From: Chryseobacterium oranimense
GTDB lineage: Bacteria > Bacteroidota > Bacteroidia > Flavobacteriales > Weeksellaceae
DNA length: 64,000 nucleotides
Direction of reading: 5' to 3'
Assembly: GCF_900129755.1 (NCBI RefSeq)
Contig: NZ_FQWT01000001.1
Location: forward strand, 806,001-870,000
Shown: in pieces, positions 31,921 to 41,708 of the stretch
Layout of the letters: each line of letters starts with the position of its first letter
Numbering within the stretch: position 1 is the stretch's first letter
Position numbers and translations under genes: made by a program
The notes under the pieces: generated by a model
What the model saw: only the letters and a program-made list of their open reading frames with translations
The model's database searches: none
What the model was told of the DNA's origin: nothing

Positions 31921-34350
31921 TTATTCATCATTCAGGAATAGTCGATCAAGTTCCTGATCAATATTCAGTTTCAGCAGGCTATTATAAAGTTCATCCTGCT
32001 GTTTACTATCTCCAAGGTTTTTACCGAAATACTCAGCCATAAATTCGGCGAAGAACCTGTGAAAAATTCTAACATAAGTCTGGGCTTTTTCTGCTATATC
32101 TGTGTCTCCAATATTGATTAAACCATGAAGGGCCAAGTAGATCCTGTAAAGTAGATTGAAATTCTTTTCCTTTAAACCAAATTGGTATAATAATTTCATC
32201 TCGTTTGGTATCAAAAGAAAGCATTTCCGTATGGCCTGAACTATGGGTTCGATTATGCCTTCCTTACCGCTTATAATCTGTCCGATCCCTTCCCATTCGT
32301 AGCTTTCATAGGATTTCATATTCAACAAAGATCTACGATCTGCCCTGTGGATAAATATAGGGGATGAAGCAATTTTATGAATAAAGGTCAGATGAAAATT
32401 GTAAGGGGTCAGATCTGAATTTTCACAATGATTTTCATCGCCCATTGGGAACGGAGCCAATTGCGACAGTACCGCAAAAGGAAAAAAATCTGCGATCAAC
32501 AAACCTTCATTTCCATATTTTTTTTTCTCATAATCGATGTCGATGTGACCTGCGTTTTCATCAAATAAAAGTAATCTTGACTGATCAGAAATCACTTCCT
32601 TTTTTGGCTCTACTTTTAGCATTCTGTTGATAAGATCTGAAAACAATTTTGGTTTTGTTTGAGAAATCTCCATCAGTACAGCGGCTCCCACAATATCGCA
32701 ATATGGAACTGCCATAGTCAATTCGCTAAAATAATTGAGATTTTGATCAATATCTCTGGTCTCAGAATCTTCCGCGAGAAGGCGTGAAATTATTGGAATA
32801 CAATAATTGGCTAATAGTTCAGGAAGTTTGGGGTATAGTATACTAAAACCATTGTTCCGAAAATGCCTGATCACCGTTATGGAAGATTTTATCAGTCCCT
32901 CGTAATGGTCATTATATTTCCGTTTAAATATATCAATCGTAATAGAACCACTTAACGATGCAGCCACATTAAGATCTGAGTTTTGTTTCCGCAAATTATT
33001 TTCTTCCATAAAGCATTCTGCCATCATTGACATCAGACGGTGAATTTCTTGCGAATAAGTTTGGTTGTTTGTAAGGAGCTTTAAAAGGTAAACATCAGGT
33101 ATCGGCTGGATCTTATCATATTGCCCTTCGACAAGGGCATCATTTTTATACAGAGAAATTAAATGTCTAATAATACGTGGTTCTCTATATTCAGCTGCAT
33201 AATGTCCTCCATTTTCAATAACCAACTTGAATTTATCAAACATTATTTCATTTGCCTGAAAATACTCATCGTCGTCGAGCGCATCTAATTTTATAATTTT
33301 ACTTTTCTCGCCTATAACAGTTTTATAATTTTTAAAAGGTACATAGGCTAACTGTTGTAAATTGAATTCGTCTACCGTATAAAGGATTCGATGGTGTCCA
33401 TCATCAAAAATGTCAATTAGCTCAATGATTTCGTCCATAATAACATTGGAGATACTCTCGTTGAAGTTATCAAGCAACAAATAGAACCTATTCTCACTAC
33501 CCACCCTCAGTGAAGAATGTAACCATTCCCTGATCTGTTCGTCACTCACACGCATACCGGAGTTTTTTGTAAAGGTATTGGCTAGTTGTCTATAAATTGA
33601 ATAGTTATGGTCATGACAGTCCAGATAGAAGACAAAATTTTCCTGTGAATTCAACCTACTGAAGAATTGGTAGAGCAACATTGTTTTTCCGCTGAATGCC
33701 TGGCCTTGTACGCCTATCAAAGAGGTTTTATCGTCGAATGCTTCAATCACCTCTGCTAGAATGCTGCGGTCAATCACAAAATCTGGGCATATAGGCTTGG
33801 TTAAATCTCCAATTTCTCCCGTCAATCGTAAAAATTTTTGTTGGGTTATCTGGTTAATAACATGAGCGAATAATTCTGGATCGTTATTCAACAGGAGATT
33901 TACGGCATCCTTGAAATCATTTGCTGCCAGGGCGAAAGAATCCTTGATGCACTCATTTATCATCCCAAAATCTACACTATCGGTAATAATTTCTTCTTTG
34001 GTATAGGTGTTAAAAAAACGATTGATCTTTCCGTTAGAAATTAATGTTATCGCTGGCATCTGATCTAAAAGTCGTGCGTAGGAAATTCCTTGAGCTATAT
34101 CTCCAGAAGAAATAGCCACATTCTCCTGTTTCAGTTCCAGGAGAATCACATTTTGCCCATCAATTTTCAATATAATGTCGGAAATTCCCCGTACAATATT
34201 TTTTGCTGAATATCCGGAATCTAATGGGATATAGTGATGTCCTATTTTAAGCGTAAATGAGGTTTGGTGTTCTACTTTTACCTCCTTGAATGTTGGAAAT
34301 ACTGTGTGCAGTACACGATCAATTCTTGCTTCTAACGTAGCTTCATTCAT
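31921..34350 (-). CDS. HsdR_N-like nuclease fused to P-loop NTPase (candidate defence protein)
   Basis: 809 residues. The N-terminal PD-(D/E)xK nuclease has Asp58 (GISDIILKIDG), the E-x-K motif Glu72-Leu-Lys74 (VILLELKQE) and a Q-x-x-x-Y segment (IAQGISYARLL), as in type I restriction R-subunit N-domains. After a helical linker a P-loop NTPase follows: Walker A at 215-223 (QGQAFSGKT) and Walker B FYLLLD (289-294). The remaining 500 residues are helical with no motif I can name. Nuclease plus NTPase plus large helical part is typical of STAND-like anti-phage proteins, but it matches no named system I can recall. No restriction partners are nearby. Confidence 0.75.
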   Translation of the reverse strand: MNEATLEARIDRVLHTVFPTFKEVKVEHQTSFTLKIGHHYIPLDSGYSAKNIVRGISDIILKIDGQNVILLELKQENVAISSGDIAQGISYARLLDQMPAITLISNGKINRFFNTYTKEEIITDSVDFGMINECIKDSFALAANDFKDAVNLLLNNDPELFAHVINQITQQKFLRLTGEIGDLTKPICPDFVIDRSILAEVIEAFDDKTSLIGVQGQAFSGKTMLLYQFFSRLNSQENFVFYLDCHDHNYSIYRQLANTFTKNSGMRVSDEQIREWLHSSLRVGSENRFYLLLDNFNESISNVIMDEIIELIDIFDDGHHRILYTVDEFNLQQLAYVPFKNYKTVIGEKSKIIKLDALDDDEYFQANEIMFDKFKLVIENGGHYAAEYREPRIIRHLISLYKNDALVEGQYDKIQPIPDVYLLKLLTNNQTYSQEIHRLMSMMAECFMEENNLRKQNSDLNVAASLSGSITIDIFKRKYNDHYEGLIKSSITVIRHFRNNGFSILYPKLPELLANYCIPIISRLLAEDSETRDIDQNLNYFSELTMAVPYCDIVGAAVLMEISQTKPKLFSDLINRMLKVEPKKEVISDQSRLLLFDENAGHIDIDYEKKKYGNEGLLIADFFPFAVLSQLAPFPMGDENHCENSDLTPYNFHLTFIHKIASSPIFIHRADRRSLLNMKSYESYEWEGIGQIISGKEGIIEPIVQAIRKCFLLIPNEMKLLYQFGLKEKNFNLLYRIYLALHGLINIGDTDIAEKAQTYVRIFHRFFAEFMAEYFGKNLGDSKQQDELYNSLLKLNIDQELDRLFLNDE

Positions 34351-34471
34351 TGTTAATAATATGTATAAATTGATCCCAAAAGTTGGTTCTGAGGGATTAA
34401 AGCAATTTACAATTTTTCACCAATATATTCACCCTAATTATAATCCGATCTCCAAGATATAAAACGCTCAA

Positions 34472-35245
34472 TTACGATGTTAATTTTGAAAGATCCGATT
34501 TGATTTCATTGAACATTTTGATAATAGTAGTGTTGTCCAACAGAAGTTCATTTTGTTGTGATTCCTCGACAGCAATACTCGACGTAAATTCCCAAACCTC
34601 CAAAAGATCTTTCAAAAGAATATTGTATGGCTTATAAAAAGAGTTGTCGGCCATAACCTCCAATGCGGTCGGTTGTACTGCCGATAATCTTTTATAGGTA
34701 ATTCCTTCATGTGTTAAAAAAATATATGTCTTCCCGATCTTAATGTCATTCAGTGATTCTATATACCTTCCGATTATATAAGCACCGTCTTTATGAGGTG
34801 GCATAGAATCACCTTCTACTGGAAAGGCTCTATATTTTCCATTTCGAAGAAACGGCAGAGACATAGTTTGTAAGGACTCTATATAGTCAGGATCTGCATA
34901 GCTCATAAGATAGCCCATTGAAGCTTTGAATGGAACAATCTCGATTTTATTTTCACCCATCTCGTCGGTTTTTATAGGAAGTAGGATTCTGTTGTCAGGT
35001 AAATTGACCATTTCTTCTAACCTATATTTTCTAAGGTCAACGGTAAGAAGTAAGTCGGTACTTAAATGATAAAATTTAGAAAGCGCCACAAGTACTTCCA
35101 GAGGAAGAGAAACTTTTCCGTTCTCATATTTAGAATAGCGATCTCTTGTTATACCTATGGCCTCGGCTATTTTCTCTTGTGAAAGCTGCGTTTTCTGCAT
35201 CCGTAAATACCTGATGTTGTCGGCCAAAAAAGTTTGTAATGTCAT
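34472..35245 (-). CDS. XRE-S24 (CI/LexA-like) repressor
   Basis: 257 residues from the Met at 35245. The frame extends another 102 residues upstream, but that part is antisense to dinB and crosses the operators, so I reject it. N-terminal HTH_3 domain (about 1-65: EKIAEAIGITRDRYSKYENGK). C-terminal S24 peptidase-like domain with the Ser region FPVEGDSMPPHKDG and Lys in GKTYIFLTHEGITYKR, the Ser/Lys pair for self-cleavage. Probably represses itself and the divergent dinB-dnaE operon until DNA damage triggers cleavage. Two matching operators lie in the gap. Confidence 0.87.
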   Translation of the reverse strand: MTLQTFLADNIRYLRMQKTQLSQEKIAEAIGITRDRYSKYENGKVSLPLEVLVALSKFYHLSTDLLLTVDLRKYRLEEMVNLPDNRILLPIKTDEMGENKIEIVPFKASMGYLMSYADPDYIESLQTMSLPFLRNGKYRAFPVEGDSMPPHKDGAYIIGRYIESLNDIKIGKTYIFLTHEGITYKRLSAVQPTALEVMADNSFYKPYNILLKDLLEVWEFTSSIAVEESQQNELLLDNTTIIKMFNEIKSDLSKLTS

Positions 35246-35246
35246 T

Positions 35247-35265
35247 TTGGGAATATTTTTCCCAA
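35247..35265 (+). promoter_or_regulatory. S24 repressor operator 1
   Basis: TTGGGAA-N5-TTCCCAA, one base from the repressor start codon. A minus-strand -7 element TATATTTG lies next to it (35266-35273), so binding would block the repressor's own start of transcription. Confidence 0.7.
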
Positions 35266-35280
35266 CAAATATAAACCATC

Positions 35281-35299
35281 TTGGGAAATTTCTTCTCAA
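35281..35299 (+). promoter_or_regulatory. S24 repressor operator 2
   Basis: TTGGGAA-N5-TTCTCAA, the same half-sites and spacing as operator 1 with one mismatch, 34 bases away centre to centre. It lies upstream of dinB, so it should control the polymerase operon. Confidence 0.65.
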
Positions 35300-35323
35300 T
35301 TTTGCTAAATAAATTAGTATAAA

Positions 35324-36472
35324 ATGGAGCGGACGATTGTACATTGTGACTTGGATACATTCTTTGTATCGGTTGAAAGGCTGATCAACAGCGATCTTAT
35401 CGGGAAACCAGTATTGATCGGAGGAAGTTCTGACCGTGGCGTTGTTGCGTCCTGTTCTTATGAGGCCCGCAAGTATGGTATCCATTCCGCCATGCCCATG
35501 CGCCTTGCCAGACAGCTCTGTCCCGAAGCTGTGCTTGTGCGGGGCGACCATGATCTTTACAGTAAATATTCAGACATTGTTACGGAAATAATCGAAGATA
35601 AAATTCCGGTTGTTGAGAAAGCGTCAATTGATGAACATTATCTTGATATGACCGGAATGGATAGATTTTTCGGTTCCTGGCAATTGACACAGGAACTCCG
35701 CAAAACCATTATTAAAGAAACTGGACTCCCCATTTCATTTGGTTTTTCAAAAAATAAAACCGTAAGTAAGATTGCCACGGGCGAAGCGAAACCCTGTGGA
35801 GAACGAAAAATTGATGAAGGGACTGAACGGAATTTCCTTGCTCCGCTATCTATTCGTAAAATACCGGGTATCGGGGAAAAGACCTATCCGTTATTGCGCA
35901 ATATGGGAATATCACAGATCCTTACTTTACAGCAGATGGACGTCATTACCATGAGAAAGGTACTGGGTGAAAATGGCGTCAGCATCTGGAACAAAGCCAA
36001 CGGTATTGACAACAATGCGGTTATTCCTTTCAGCCAGCAGAAAAGTATGAGCAAGGAGACGACATTTGAACAGGACACAATTGATATGGATATTCTCAGA
36101 CGGACGATGCTTTCAATGGTGGACGAGCTGGCATTTGATCTGCGTAGAGACGGCAGACTGACTTCATGTGTGACAGTAAAGCTTAGATACAGCAATTTTG
36201 ATACCCATACCATGCAGACAAAATTGCCCTTTACATCATCCGAAAGGGTTATTTCTGAAAAAGTAATGCAGCTTTTTGAAAAACTATACAGCCGCAGGAT
36301 GCTGATACGCCTGATCGGTGTAAAATTCAGCAATCTGATAGCAGGTGGATATCAGGCAGATCTTTTCAATGACACACTTGAAGATATCAGGCTGTCTGAG
36401 GCAATGGACAGGATAAGAATAAGATATGGGCACGATTCGGTGCTCAGGGGCTTCGCACTTCCAAATTTATAA
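35324..36472 (+). CDS. dinB: Y-family DNA polymerase IV-like
   Basis: 382 residues. Catalytic residues visible: Asp9 and Asp11 (HCDLDTFFVSVE), Tyr/Arg nucleotide contacts (SYEARKYGIHSAMP) and Asp103-Glu104 (SIDEHYLDM). Helix-hairpin-helix region (IPGIGEKTYPLLRNMG), little-finger domain after about 240. Full length. Low-fidelity translesion polymerase. It overlaps no gene but ends four bases before dnaE, so the two are cotranscribed under the S24 repressor. Confidence 0.93.
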   Translation: MERTIVHCDLDTFFVSVERLINSDLIGKPVLIGGSSDRGVVASCSYEARKYGIHSAMPMRLARQLCPEAVLVRGDHDLYSKYSDIVTEIIEDKIPVVEKASIDEHYLDMTGMDRFFGSWQLTQELRKTIIKETGLPISFGFSKNKTVSKIATGEAKPCGERKIDEGTERNFLAPLSIRKIPGIGEKTYPLLRNMGISQILTLQQMDVITMRKVLGENGVSIWNKANGIDNNAVIPFSQQKSMSKETTFEQDTIDMDILRRTMLSMVDELAFDLRRDGRLTSCVTVKLRYSNFDTHTMQTKLPFTSSERVISEKVMQLFEKLYSRRMLIRLIGVKFSNLIAGGYQADLFNDTLEDIRLSEAMDRIRIRYGHDSVLRGFALPNL

Positions 36473-36476
36473 TACG

Positions 36477-39416
36477 ATGCTGCTCAATTTACATAGTTAT
36501 TATAGTCTACGATATGGTACAATAAGCGTAAAGGATCTGATTGAGGGTATCCGCAAGTATGGATTTGACACAGCTGTACTCACGGACATGAATAATTCTT
36601 CAGCAACAATTGATTTTATCAGACAGTGCAGGGAAGCTGGTATAAATGGACTTGCAGGAATGGAATTTCGTAATAATTGTAAGCTTCTCTATATCGGAAT
36701 CGCAAAGAACGAAAAAGGTTTCAGGGAACTCAACGAATTTATGACTGCCCACAATCGTGATAAAACATTATTGCCACCAATAGCACCTGGCTTTCGGGAT
36801 GTTTTTATAATTTATCCTTATGGAAGTATTCAAGAAGCTGCTCTTCGGGATAATGAATTTATAGGAATACGGCCTTCGGAGCTTACCCGTTATATCGTTG
36901 CTCCAAAACGTTTTATGGATCGATATGTAATCCTTTCCCCCGTATCATTTAAACAGGATGATTTTCAGTTGCATAAACAGTTGCGCGCTATTGATAACAA
37001 TATTCTGATATCACAGCTTCCTGCTGATCAGATGGCGGAGAAAGATGAAATATTTGTTCATAAGGAAAAATTAATGCAAATATATGGCCTGGTTCCTGAG
37101 TTGATTGCAAATACAGAAAAGTTACTTTCAGAATGCCGTTTTGATTTTGACTTCAAGGGTTCCAAAAATAAAAAGACTTTTACGGGAAACCGTTATGACG
37201 ATAAACAATTATTGTTTAAGTACGCTATGGACGGGTTTGAACGACGGTATGGATCAAATGACAAAATTGCCAGAGATCGGGTTCTGCATGAACTGGATAT
37301 CATTCATGAGCTGAATTTTTCCAGTTATTTCCTCATAACCGATGATATATGCCGTTATGCAAGAAACAGGAACTTTCATTATGTCGGTAGAGGCAGCGGA
37401 GCCAATAGTATTATCGCATACTGTCTTGGGATAACTGATGTTTGTCCAATCGAACTGAACCTTTATTTTGAACGGTTCCTTAACCCTAAAAGGAAAAGTC
37501 CACCCGACTTTGACGTTGACTTTTCATGGCGGGATCGGGATGAGATATATGATTATATTTTCAAAAGATATCAGGGCGAACATACTGCTCTCATGGGAGC
37601 AATGGGAACTTTTCGTGACCGTTCGATCATAAGGGAACTTGGAAAGGTTTATGGACTTCCCAAACCTGAAATTGATCGACTGATCAGTGACCCCTCCAAT
37701 ATGCTCAACAAAAATGAAGTTACCAGGACAATCCTGGGAGTTTATAATCAAATGGCAGATTTTCCCAATCAACGTACGATACATGCCTCCGGTGTGCTGA
37801 TATCGGAAAATCCGCTGACCTGCTATTCTGCGCTGGATTATCCGCCCAAAAACCTGCCGACAATGCAGTTTGATATGTATGTTGCCGAGGAAATAGGGTT
37901 TGAAAAATTTGATATTTTATCACAGAGAGGAATCGGACATATTGAGGATTGCAGGGAAATCGTTAGAACCAATAGGGGCGAAGCCATCGAAACTTCCGAT
38001 CCTAAACGTTTCTTTAACGATCCAAAGATTGCAGATCAGCTAAGGTCAGCCCATACCGTCGGATGCTTCTATATTGAATCCCCGGCAATGAGGCAGCTCA
38101 TAAGTAAATTGAAATGCGATGATTATTTGACGCTTGTCGCTGCAAGTTCAATAATTAGACCCGGAGTAGCGTCGTCGGGAATGATGGGGACTTTTATTGA
38201 AAGGCATCTAAACCCTGAAAAAGTTGAGTATATCCATCCGGCATTTAAACAGGAACTCGAAGATACCTATGGTGTAATGGTATATCAAGAAGATGTAATG
38301 AAGATCGGTCACCGCTTTGGGGGATTGGATCTGGCTGATGCGGACGTACTGCGTAGAATGATGTCCGGCAAATACCGAAATAAGAATCATATGCTCGAAA
38401 TTGAAGATAAATTTTTCTCCCATTGCAGGAACCAGAATTATCCGGAAGAAATATCCCGTGAAGTATGGCGGCAGATGGAAAGCTTTGCCGGATATTCGTT
38501 TAATAAAGCGCACTCCGCATCTTTTGCCGTGGAGAGTTACCAAAGCCTTTTTTTGAAGACTTACTATCCGCTTGAATTTATGGTTGCAGTGCTGAATAAT
38601 CATGGCGGTTTCTATGACCGTGAAGTGTATGTGAACGAAGCAAAAAAAGCAGGCGCTAATATTTGTCTGCCCTGTATAAACAGAAGTATATTCGATACCT
38701 CAATAATTGGTAAAGATATCTACCTTGGTTTTGACTGTATTTTGAATCTGGAAACAAAACTGGCACAGTCGATCTCAGAAGAACGGAAGAAAAATGGCCC
38801 GTATCTGGGGATTGAAGATTTCAATCAAAGGACAGGAGCAGGGCTTGAACAGATCATCATTCTGATACGTTGCGGAGCCTTCGGATTTCTTGACGTTGAT
38901 AAAAAGGAACTGCTGTGGGAGGCACATCTGATCCTTAATTCCAATAAAAACATGAACTTTCAGTTGGGCCAACTCTTCCAGAGTTCAAACGAAAAACCGA
39001 AACTTCCAGTCCTCATTACCGATCCGCTGGAAGATATTTATGATGAGATTGAACTGATGGGTTTTCCTGTTTCGGGCAGTATTTTTGATCTGGCAAAATC
39101 AAATTATCGAGGTAATGCATGCGCCGATAATATGTCCTTATTCGCAGGTCAGACGGTAAGGATCGTCGCCTATATGGTAGCTGAAAAATGGGTAAAGACG
39201 AAAACCGGTAAACCCATGAAATTTGGAACCTTCCTGGATAACAACGGTGACTTTATAGACACCGTGCATTTCACACAGAGCCTGCTCAAATTCCCCCTTC
39301 GTGGAAAAGGATTATACCTGATAGAAGGTAGAGTTACCATTGAATATGGATGCCCATCAATAGACGTTCAAAGATGTGCAAAAATGCCCATAAGACCTGA
39401 TCCAAGAAGTATATAG
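36477..39416 (+). CDS. dnaE: DNA polymerase III alpha-like subunit (error-prone DnaE type)
   Basis: 979 residues from the ATG at 36477; the frame also opens 51 bases earlier inside dinB. N-terminal PHP domain (LHSYYSLRYGTIS), C-family polymerase palm with the Asp motif PPDFDVDFSWRDRDE, and later GVMVYQEDVMKI and SFNKAHSASFAVESYQSLF. A C-terminal OB region is present, but the protein is shorter than the replicative DnaE (about 1150). It resembles accessory DnaE enzymes that work with Y-family polymerases in mutagenic repair. It pairs here with dinB and the S24 repressor. Confidence 0.9.
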   Translation: MLLNLHSYYSLRYGTISVKDLIEGIRKYGFDTAVLTDMNNSSATIDFIRQCREAGINGLAGMEFRNNCKLLYIGIAKNEKGFRELNEFMTAHNRDKTLLPPIAPGFRDVFIIYPYGSIQEAALRDNEFIGIRPSELTRYIVAPKRFMDRYVILSPVSFKQDDFQLHKQLRAIDNNILISQLPADQMAEKDEIFVHKEKLMQIYGLVPELIANTEKLLSECRFDFDFKGSKNKKTFTGNRYDDKQLLFKYAMDGFERRYGSNDKIARDRVLHELDIIHELNFSSYFLITDDICRYARNRNFHYVGRGSGANSIIAYCLGITDVCPIELNLYFERFLNPKRKSPPDFDVDFSWRDRDEIYDYIFKRYQGEHTALMGAMGTFRDRSIIRELGKVYGLPKPEIDRLISDPSNMLNKNEVTRTILGVYNQMADFPNQRTIHASGVLISENPLTCYSALDYPPKNLPTMQFDMYVAEEIGFEKFDILSQRGIGHIEDCREIVRTNRGEAIETSDPKRFFNDPKIADQLRSAHTVGCFYIESPAMRQLISKLKCDDYLTLVAASSIIRPGVASSGMMGTFIERHLNPEKVEYIHPAFKQELEDTYGVMVYQEDVMKIGHRFGGLDLADADVLRRMMSGKYRNKNHMLEIEDKFFSHCRNQNYPEEISREVWRQMESFAGYSFNKAHSASFAVESYQSLFLKTYYPLEFMVAVLNNHGGFYDREVYVNEAKKAGANICLPCINRSIFDTSIIGKDIYLGFDCILNLETKLAQSISEERKKNGPYLGIEDFNQRTGAGLEQIIILIRCGAFGFLDVDKKELLWEAHLILNSNKNMNFQLGQLFQSSNEKPKLPVLITDPLEDIYDEIELMGFPVSGSIFDLAKSNYRGNACADNMSLFAGQTVRIVAYMVAEKWVKTKTGKPMKFGTFLDNNGDFIDTVHFTQSLLKFPLRGKGLYLIEGRVTIEYGCPSIDVQRCAKMPIRPDPRSI

Positions 39417-39423
39417 TATTTGT

Positions 39424-40323
39424 TTATATGAATATGAAACTATCCATGTGACCATATTTACTACACCAGAAGTCAGCCCATAAATGAAATGCTTTCTCAG
39501 TAGAGACTTGTTTTAGTCGCTGTAATCTTTCTCCGACTTCTTTAGGGGTAAAGCCAATACCATTAATTGTGAACCAGGCTTTGTCATACTCCCCACTTAC
39601 AATATACTTTTCAAATAGCTCTTTTTTATTTGTATTTGCTAAAAGCCATTCGGGAATATCCTCGATTGGTTTGTATTTTGGATCTTTTTTAAAAAAGGAA
39701 AAACTTGACTTATCTTTATTATACCCGATCCATTCTTTGTGAAAGATTTCAAAGTAACAAGACTTTGGAACATTGCTCAAAATTATCAGTTTATCGTTAG
39801 AGGGAAATTGACCATCATAAATTTCATTTTCGTTTACACATGAAAGTGGTCTATTTGTATTGATTACCGATATATTACATTCTGGATTTTCTTGGTGGTT
39901 CTGATTTGCTTGTTGAAATTCTAAAAAATCCTGATTCCTTAACCCCATGAGTGCCGCACATTTTTCTAGTCTTTCGGTAACTATGCAATCCTCGCTGTTT
40001 ACGAATTCGTTAAACAACAATCGCGAAAACAGTTGTTTCTCGTTTCTAGCAATTTCACTTGTTTGAAACCCAGCTCCATCTGTCATATCACCAAAACTAA
40101 TTTTTCTATCTGAAAACCAGTGTTTAACCATTCCCACATGATAATGGTCTGCGTCATAACTATACATAAAAGGTATGAGAAACGGTGGATGAGCAAATGA
40201 GCCTGTATTTGTTTCTTCAATATAAAACCTAAACATGCTATATTCATCAATAATCGGAATTTCACCTTTATACAATGATTTAAGTTCCTTTCCTAAATTT
40301 AATTCATTTAATAATTCTTCCAT
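39424..40323 (-). CDS. Probable immunity protein of the T6SS effector
   Basis: 299 residues, soluble, no signal peptide. It lies five bases after the effector gene on the same strand, the place of the immunity gene in VgrG-effector-immunity operons. Several aromatic-rich segments (IPFMYSYDADHYHVGMVKHWF, split by short loops) and a C-terminal helical end (KAFHLWADFWCSKYGH) are visible. I do not recognise a named Imm family. Function is inferred from gene order alone. Confidence 0.55.
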   Translation of the reverse strand: MEELLNELNLGKELKSLYKGEIPIIDEYSMFRFYIEETNTGSFAHPPFLIPFMYSYDADHYHVGMVKHWFSDRKISFGDMTDGAGFQTSEIARNEKQLFSRLLFNEFVNSEDCIVTERLEKCAALMGLRNQDFLEFQQANQNHQENPECNISVINTNRPLSCVNENEIYDGQFPSNDKLIILSNVPKSCYFEIFHKEWIGYNKDKSSFSFFKKDPKYKPIEDIPEWLLANTNKKELFEKYIVSGEYDKAWFTINGIGFTPKEVGERLQRLKQVSTEKAFHLWADFWCSKYGHMDSFIFI

Positions 40324-40328
40324 TCTTC

Positions 40329-41708
40329 TTAATCTAAGTCGTTATCGTCAATTGGTCTAGGAGGATATTCATATAATGGTTTTTCATGCTGTGGACTAAC
40401 CGGATCTCTGGTTGGATGCGGACCCTGAGTAGTTGCTGGATGTATTTGGTTCAAATGCTGGTCAGTACTCTGGGTTGGATATAAATTTTTAGGATCAGTA
40501 GCATGCTCTGGATAGCGCTGTAATGGCCAATTGGTATGATGTATTGGGCCTTCCGGTAAGTCTACACCCTGTTCAGAAGCCAGTTTTTTAAATTCTCGCT
40601 CAATCGTTGAAAATGCATTCCTCAATTCTGTATTTGTCATCTGTCTATTATTACGCATATTTGCTTCGTATCGAGTAAAAGCATTTTCTTGTCCCGTGTT
40701 TCTTTTGTTTTCTTTGGCTTGTTCCCACAAGGCACGCCAGACCGGATTATCAAAAAGTGATTGCAATCCAAATCTCCCCTCTAAAGTGACACGCTCAAAA
40801 AGCTTACCATTTTTCAATGCATTAACTGTCTGCGCTCCCTGTTTGTAAATTCCAACCGCCATATTCGGGTTTGTCCTCGCACTTTCAGCCATCGCTCTTT
40901 GCCCAACCAGTGATAATCCAGCATAATAGAAATCCTGCCAATTCAACGGTTGTGGATTTGAGCCAGTAGCTTTTTGGTATATCTGAATAAAGGGTTGCTC
41001 AAACATCGTTAAACCTGAAATTACTTCATCGCCTGTTTCACTTAGACTTTTACCATTTCTTAATATCCCCTCGAAGCCTACCTGATCTACAACAGCAATT
41101 CCCCTTGCGGAAACGTTCAGAAAAGCAAAATTGAGCAATGCTGTAGACATTGTGGGGGTTGCGGTTCCTGCGAAAGCACCAAAGCCCGCTGATCCAAGTT
41201 TACCCAGCATAGCACCTTCTAAAACTGCCCAGCCAGTGTTTCTTGCAGTGTAGATCATAGCCTGCCAGGTACTCGTAATTCCTTCTGCATAAGTAACCGT
41301 GCCACCTATAATGCAAGTCATTTGGCATTTTGAAGTTAAAGAATACGCATCTTTACGTCCATAGGCATTTAACGTGGAGTAACCCACCCACTTTCTGAAA
41401 GGAGCTGCCAGACCTCCACAGAGTGCAGCACTTGCAGCCACTGCGACTGCCGCTAATAAAACCAATGCCGCACCTCCGGTAACAATGCCAGCTGCAGCTA
41501 TCGCGGCAGCGATAACCACTGTCCAGCGGCAACAGAAATCGCCCAGCTGTTGTGTTGCAGTATCATCTTTAACTAAATAATAGAATTTATCTTTTGTCCC
41601 GTGGTTTGTTTGCGTCGGGTACATCTTTGCCGGAGCAAGACCTGATGAACATGTAAAATACATATCACTGGTCAATGCCACATAGCCGGTTTGTCCTGAT
41701 TCACTCAT
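40329..41708 (-). CDS. PAAR-like (DUF4280-type) T6SS effector with HNH-like tip
   Basis: 459 residues from the Met at 41708, which overlaps the upstream stop by eight bases. The N-terminal part (about 1-160) carries Cys-rich PAAR-like features (TCSSGLAPAKM, DFCCRW, KCQMTCIIGG) around two or more hydrophobic, Ala-rich helices that may cross a membrane. The C-terminus has GPIHHTNWPLQRYP, DPKNLYP and NQIHPATTQG: His clusters in the order of HNH/EndoVII-fold nuclease toxins. Expected to ride on the VgrG spike into target cells and cut nucleic acid. The nuclease call is motif-based only. Confidence 0.7.
   Translation of the reverse strand: MSESGQTGYVALTSDMYFTCSSGLAPAKMYPTQTNHGTKDKFYYLVKDDTATQQLGDFCCRWTVVIAAAIAAAGIVTGGAALVLLAAVAVAASAALCGGLAAPFRKWVGYSTLNAYGRKDAYSLTSKCQMTCIIGGTVTYAEGITSTWQAMIYTARNTGWAVLEGAMLGKLGSAGFGAFAGTATPTMSTALLNFAFLNVSARGIAVVDQVGFEGILRNGKSLSETGDEVISGLTMFEQPFIQIYQKATGSNPQPLNWQDFYYAGLSLVGQRAMAESARTNPNMAVGIYKQGAQTVNALKNGKLFERVTLEGRFGLQSLFDNPVWRALWEQAKENKRNTGQENAFTRYEANMRNNRQMTNTELRNAFSTIEREFKKLASEQGVDLPEGPIHHTNWPLQRYPEHATDPKNLYPTQSTDQHLNQIHPATTQGPHPTRDPVSPQHEKPLYEYPPRPIDDNDLD

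Noticed and set aside
35246..35551. 102-residue N-terminal extension of the S24 repressor
   Set aside because: It would be antisense to dinB and cross both operators; HTH domain begins properly at 35245.
36426..36476. Upstream start of the DnaE-like protein inside dinB
   Set aside because: PHP domain begins directly after the ATG at 36477; upstream residues do not belong to the family.
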